8,506 nt of DNA from JADFRG01 sp964590515. GTDB taxonomy: Bacteria; Chloroflexota; Anaerolineae; Anaerolineales; E44-bin32. How positions within the stretch are numbered: position 1 is the first letter of the stretch; each line of letters opens with the position of its first letter. This document shows, piece after piece, positions 7,071 through 8,506 of the stretch. Under the pieces are notes generated by a model, which saw only the letters and a list, made by a program, of their open reading frames with translations, did no database searches and was not told the origin of the DNA. The DNA lies in the NCBI GenBank assembly GCA_964590515.1, contig CAZPZD010000067.1, positions 1 to 8,506 on the forward strand, given 5' to 3'. Both the position numbers and the translations under genes were made by a program.

Positions 7071-7836
7071 GGACGGCTCCAAATCGGCCCGTCTGACCCC
7101 GCTCACCGCGGTACGAATACCAGTCCGCCAGGTTACAGGCGGTGCAAATCCCGGAAACTTCGACCGAGCCAACGCCGGTCGATTCAAGCTGCCAGCGATT
7201 CGCCGACCACAGGTCGAGGGTGACCTGGCCCTCCCGCGGGACCAGGAACTGCGAGCTTTGGGCAGCAAAGGCCGCCTCGACCTGAGCGATCACGTCTGAG
7301 CCGACCGGATAATGGTCGGGGCCGATCGACGGGCCGAGCCCGGCGATCAGGTCCTCCGGGCTGGAACCGAATTCTCGAACCATCGCCCTAATCAACTCTA
7401 TTGAGACCCCCCGCACCGTCCCCAACCAGCCCGCGTGTGCGACTCCAATCGCGAGGCGGACCGGGTCGAACACCAGGATCGGCACACAGTCGGCGAATCG
7501 CATCAGCAGGCTCAGCTCAGGCTGGGCGGTAACCATTCCATCGGCCTTGACCGGGCTACCAGCCCCGTTGGGAGAGTCGGCCCGAACGATCTCAGCCGAA
7601 TGCACTTGCCAGACTTGGGAGAGGGAGCTAGGTGACAGATCCACTGCGGTCAGGGCCCGGACCAGGTTGGCTCGGACCCGCTCCGGCTGATCCCCAACCG
7701 TTCCCCCCAAGTTCAGCGATTCCCAGGGGCGCGGGCTCGTGCCGCCTCGGCGGGCGATGATCGCATGGCGGAAGGCAGGATGCTGTAGCGTCTCGAACGT
7801 GAAGTATTTGACGCCGGACGACTCAACGAACGGCAT
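7054..7836 (-). CDS. pgeF: PgeF/YlmD family (laccase-domain) polyphenol oxidase or purine nucleoside phosphorylase
   Basis: The 260-residue protein carries the family's zinc-site residues: His79 in QVHS, Cys117 in RFADCVP and His134 in VAHAGW. It also has the LNLGGTVGD (41-49), GLGPSIGPDHYPVG (166-179) and CTACNLADWYSYR (231-243) blocks and ends TGRFGAVLAL. Family members are multi-copper-oxidase-like by annotation, but several act as zinc-dependent purine nucleoside phosphorylases/adenosine deaminases, and E. coli YfiH is linked to peptidoglycan precursor editing. The sequence alone does not decide between these. Where many relatives have Cys in the GPxIGPCC-type motif, this one has Asp174. 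It is first in the run pgeF-yggS-(yggT-DUF167). Its upstream flank is IS debris, so its original promoter may have been replaced. Confidence 0.92.
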   Translation of the reverse strand: MPFVESSGVKYFTFETLQHPAFRHAIIARRGGTSPRPWESLNLGGTVGDQPERVRANLVRALTAVDLSPSSLSQVWQVHSAEIVRADSPNGAGSPVKADGMVTAQPELSLLMRFADCVPILVFDPVRLAIGVAHAGWLGTVRGVSIELIRAMVREFGSSPEDLIAGLGPSIGPDHYPVGSDVIAQVEAAFAAQSSQFLVPREGQVTLDLWSANRWQLESTGVGSVEVSGICTACNLADWYSYRGERGQTGRFGAVLALNA

Positions 7837-7840
7837 CCGG

Positions 7841-8050
7841 CTAGTCTACCACCCGGGGTCGGTACGCCGTTGCGGCCGAACGCTGCTGCGGCTTCCCTGG
7901 CTCGATCCCTGGCCTAGTCGGCCAGCCCGCCCTGGCAGCAGGCCAGGGGACAGGCAGCTCGGCCAGCTCAGCAATCGAGTAGGACTTGAGCCTGCAGTCT
8001 CCTAGAAACCTCTGTCGTTCTTCGCTCACGGTAACACCTTTCCAGGGCAT
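7841..8050 (-). pseudogene. IS481-type transposase N-terminal remnant
   Basis: ATG 8050 follows a strong AGGAGGTG ribosome-binding site and encodes MPWKGVTVSEERQRF, LGDC and RLKSYSIAELAEL. This is the opening of IS481-family transposases, which typically start MPWKxxxVxxQRxxFV and continue into a helix-turn-helix. After about residue 32 the frame loses resemblance (PVPWPAARAGWPTRPG) and stops at 69 codons; intact family members have well over 300. The expected 'FGISRKTGYKWL' helix and the DDE catalytic domain are absent. In another frame the DNA near 7910-7935 reads GGLAD then a stop, reminiscent of the family's later GLADRSR segment, which suggests deletion and frameshift. Recognition rests on my memory of the family. 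The fragment lies directly upstream of pgeF. Confidence 0.65.
7843..7848 (-). promoter_or_regulatory. Possible -10 box for pgeF (leaderless spacing)
   Basis: TAGACT on the minus strand (four of six to consensus) ends six bases before the pgeF ATG, the same spacing as the TATAAT/GTG pair of the divergent operon at 2582. No clear Shine-Dalgarno sequence precedes pgeF, which fits leaderless expression. No -35 match is visible, so this is weak. Confidence 0.25.
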
Positions 8051-8073
8051 CGGCGCCACCTCCTCTTAAGGAA

Positions 8074-8137
8074 GTGTTACCTATATCCTTTGACAATGTG
8101 TTACCTATGTCTTTAGAACTTTTTGTTACCTATGTCC
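8074..8137 (+). repeat. Three tandem GTTACCTAT(G/A)TC repeats at 24-25 nt spacing
   Basis: The core GTTACCTAT begins at 8076, 8100 and 8125. The second and third copies continue GTC; the first reads ATC. Spacings of 24 and 25 nt put the copies on roughly the same face after a little over two helical turns, as expected for cooperative binding by one protein, most simply the IS transposase. A fourth GTTACC lies inside the transposase reading frame (minus strand, within GGTGTTACC at 8038-8030), in the opposite orientation, and is probably chance. Confidence 0.8.
8090..8119 (+). promoter_or_regulatory. Possible outward-facing promoter in the IS end
   Basis: A perfect TTGACA (8090-8095) is followed after 18 bases by TAGAAC (8114-8119, four of six to the -10 consensus). 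It points out of the IS end, antisense to the small ORF at 8171-8416. IS ends often carry such promoters, but here the target would be non-coding, so chance is likely. Confidence 0.25.
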
Positions 8138-8170
8138 CCGAACGGTTCAGATGATTCGCGGTGGCAGCTA

Positions 8171-8416
8171 CTAGGGTTGTGGCGCCCATTTGAATGTGAT
8201 GCGCGAGATGTCCGGACTGATATCTCGTTGGACCAGGGCTGTGAGGTCGATCTGGGCCTCGGTCTGGGTTGAGAACACCATGGCGCTGTCCAGGCAAGAA
8301 ACAAGGACGGTGGCGTCGTCGGGCACGGCGGTCAGGTGAAGGTGATAGCAGGTCGGGCCGATCGGTGGAAGGCGTGGTTTCGCGTGTAGCTCATTCAGCA
8401 ACTCATGAGGTCTTAT
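8171..8416 (-). CDS. Small cassette-like ORF with a DUF3422-like N-terminal segment
   Basis: The frame is open from just after the attC-like site to a TAG at 8171. It reads RPHELLNELHAKPRLPPIGP, then CYHLHLTAVPDDATVLVSCL, ending ISRITFKWAPQP (about 76-81 residues). The opening resembles the 'HPLR..L.NELHARP' start of DUF3422 proteins, which are about 400 residues long, so this is either a fragment or a small protein of its own. There is no good start codon. Options are TTG 8401, or ATA 8416, which may be a mutated ATG because it would give MRPHELLNELHAKP. No ribosome-binding site is clear. It directly follows an attC-like site in the same orientation, as a gene cassette would, and the IS end begins 23 bases after its stop. 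It may be a decayed cassette gene. Confidence 0.4.
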   Translation of the reverse strand: MRPHELLNELHAKPRLPPIGPTCYHLHLTAVPDDATVLVSCLDSAMVFSTQTEAQIDLTALVQRDISPDISRITFKWAPQP

Positions 8417-8420
8417 GGCC

Positions 8421-8493
8421 GCCTAATAACGGCCAGCGTCAGCCGCTCGCCGGAGCGAAGCGGAGGCGAGTCGGCTGCATGCAGGTGTTGGGC
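8421..8493 (-). other. attC-like (integron cassette recombination site) structure
   Basis: Read on the minus strand, the element opens with GCCCAAC (8493-8487), an exact RYYYAAC R'' box, and closes with GTTATTAGGC (8430-8421), which equals the canonical GTTAGGC R' box with a duplicated TTA. Between them is an imperfect hairpin. CAGCCG (8477-8472) pairs with CGGCTG (8445-8440), and CTCGCC (8470-8465) pairs with GGCGAG (8451-8446). A single unpaired A (T8471 on plus) interrupts the 5' arm, and unpaired spacers lie between stem and boxes. This matches the attC plan, in which one extrahelical base in L'' sets orientation. A DUF3422-like small ORF follows in the cassette orientation. No integrase gene is in the window. 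Dispersed GC-rich inverted repeats unrelated to integrons are the main alternative. Confidence 0.55.
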
Positions 8494-8506
8494 GGTTTGT
8501 TTTTCT

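Larger units (their letters stand above)
8074..8147 (-). mobile_element. IS481-type terminal end with phased transposase-binding repeats
   Basis: Read toward the transposase fragment, the end begins near TGAACCGTTCGGGGACATAG and carries three copies of the ATAGGTAAC core. Such repeats are familiar at the left ends of IS481-like elements, between the terminal inverted repeat and the transposase start. The outer boundary is set at the TGAACC (8147) by inference. No partner inverted repeat or target duplication is visible in the window, so only one end survives. Confidence 0.6.

Noticed and set aside
7071..7268. 66-codon N-terminal extension of yggS
   Set aside because: It is antisense-free but overlaps pgeF coding, is Arg/Ser/Pro-rich and has no family counterpart; TTG 7070 has a good ribosome-binding site.
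7930..7948. Perfect 7-bp hairpin (CCCTGGC, loop AGCAG, GCCAGGG) as a terminator
   Set aside because: No T-tract follows on either strand, and it lies inside the decayed transposase region.
8030..8038. Fourth GTTACC copy as part of the IS-end repeat series
   Set aside because: It is in the opposite orientation, lacks the CTAT extension and simply encodes Gly-Val-Thr in the transposase start.
8074..8137. The three GTTACCTAT repeats as a CRISPR array
   Set aside because: Repeat cores are too short and spacing too tight (24-25 nt unit), and the sequence fits an IS end.
1..8506. tRNA or rRNA genes
   Set aside because: No cloverleaf, CCA end or rRNA-like conserved stretch was recognised by eye.

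Overview
This 8.5-kb window is GC-rich bacterial chromosome. GTG and TTG starts are common, and pgeF, yggS, yggT and the DUF167 gene lie together as in many Gram-positive-type lineages. The large GT-C-like membrane proteins and the pairing of a coiled-coil/zinc-ribbon protein with a HEAT-repeat STAND NTPase make Chloroflexota my best guess. This is an inference from gene content and style; there is no rRNA or other phylogenetic marker here.

Left arm (1-2580, minus strand): two polytopic membrane proteins with a 4-nt start/stop overlap. The downstream one (YfhO-like) runs off the left edge. Both look like GT-C-type enzymes or relatives for surface glycans. The upstream gene has C9 and C6 tracts near its 5' end and an ambiguous start.

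Middle (2594-5703, plus strand): a divergent two-gene operon. A good TATAAT box sits so close to the first GTG that the mRNA is probably leaderless. The first gene encodes a coiled-coil protein with a C4 zinc ribbon. The second, 2 nt later, encodes an 801-aa membrane-anchored NACHT/STAND-like NTPase with a C-terminal HEAT-repeat array.

Right-centre (5707-7836, minus strand): pgeF and yggS overlap by 17 nt. After a 57-nt gap come yggT and a DUF167/YggU gene, which overlap by 1 nt. This is a conserved housekeeping neighbourhood: side-product nucleoside clearance, PLP homeostasis, and a membrane protein usually near cell-division genes. It meets the STAND gene tail to tail with only 3 nt between stops.

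Right edge (7837-8506): an accessory patch of debris upstream of pgeF. It holds the start of an IS481-type transposase with a strong ribosome-binding site, the matching IS end with three phased GTTACCTAT repeats, a small ORF starting like DUF3422 proteins, and a 73-nt structure resembling an integron attC site, including a single extrahelical base in the expected arm. The small ORF directly follows the attC-like site in the same orientation, as a cassette gene would. This edge is the most novel part of the window. No tRNA, rRNA, CRISPR array or convincing intrinsic terminator was seen.
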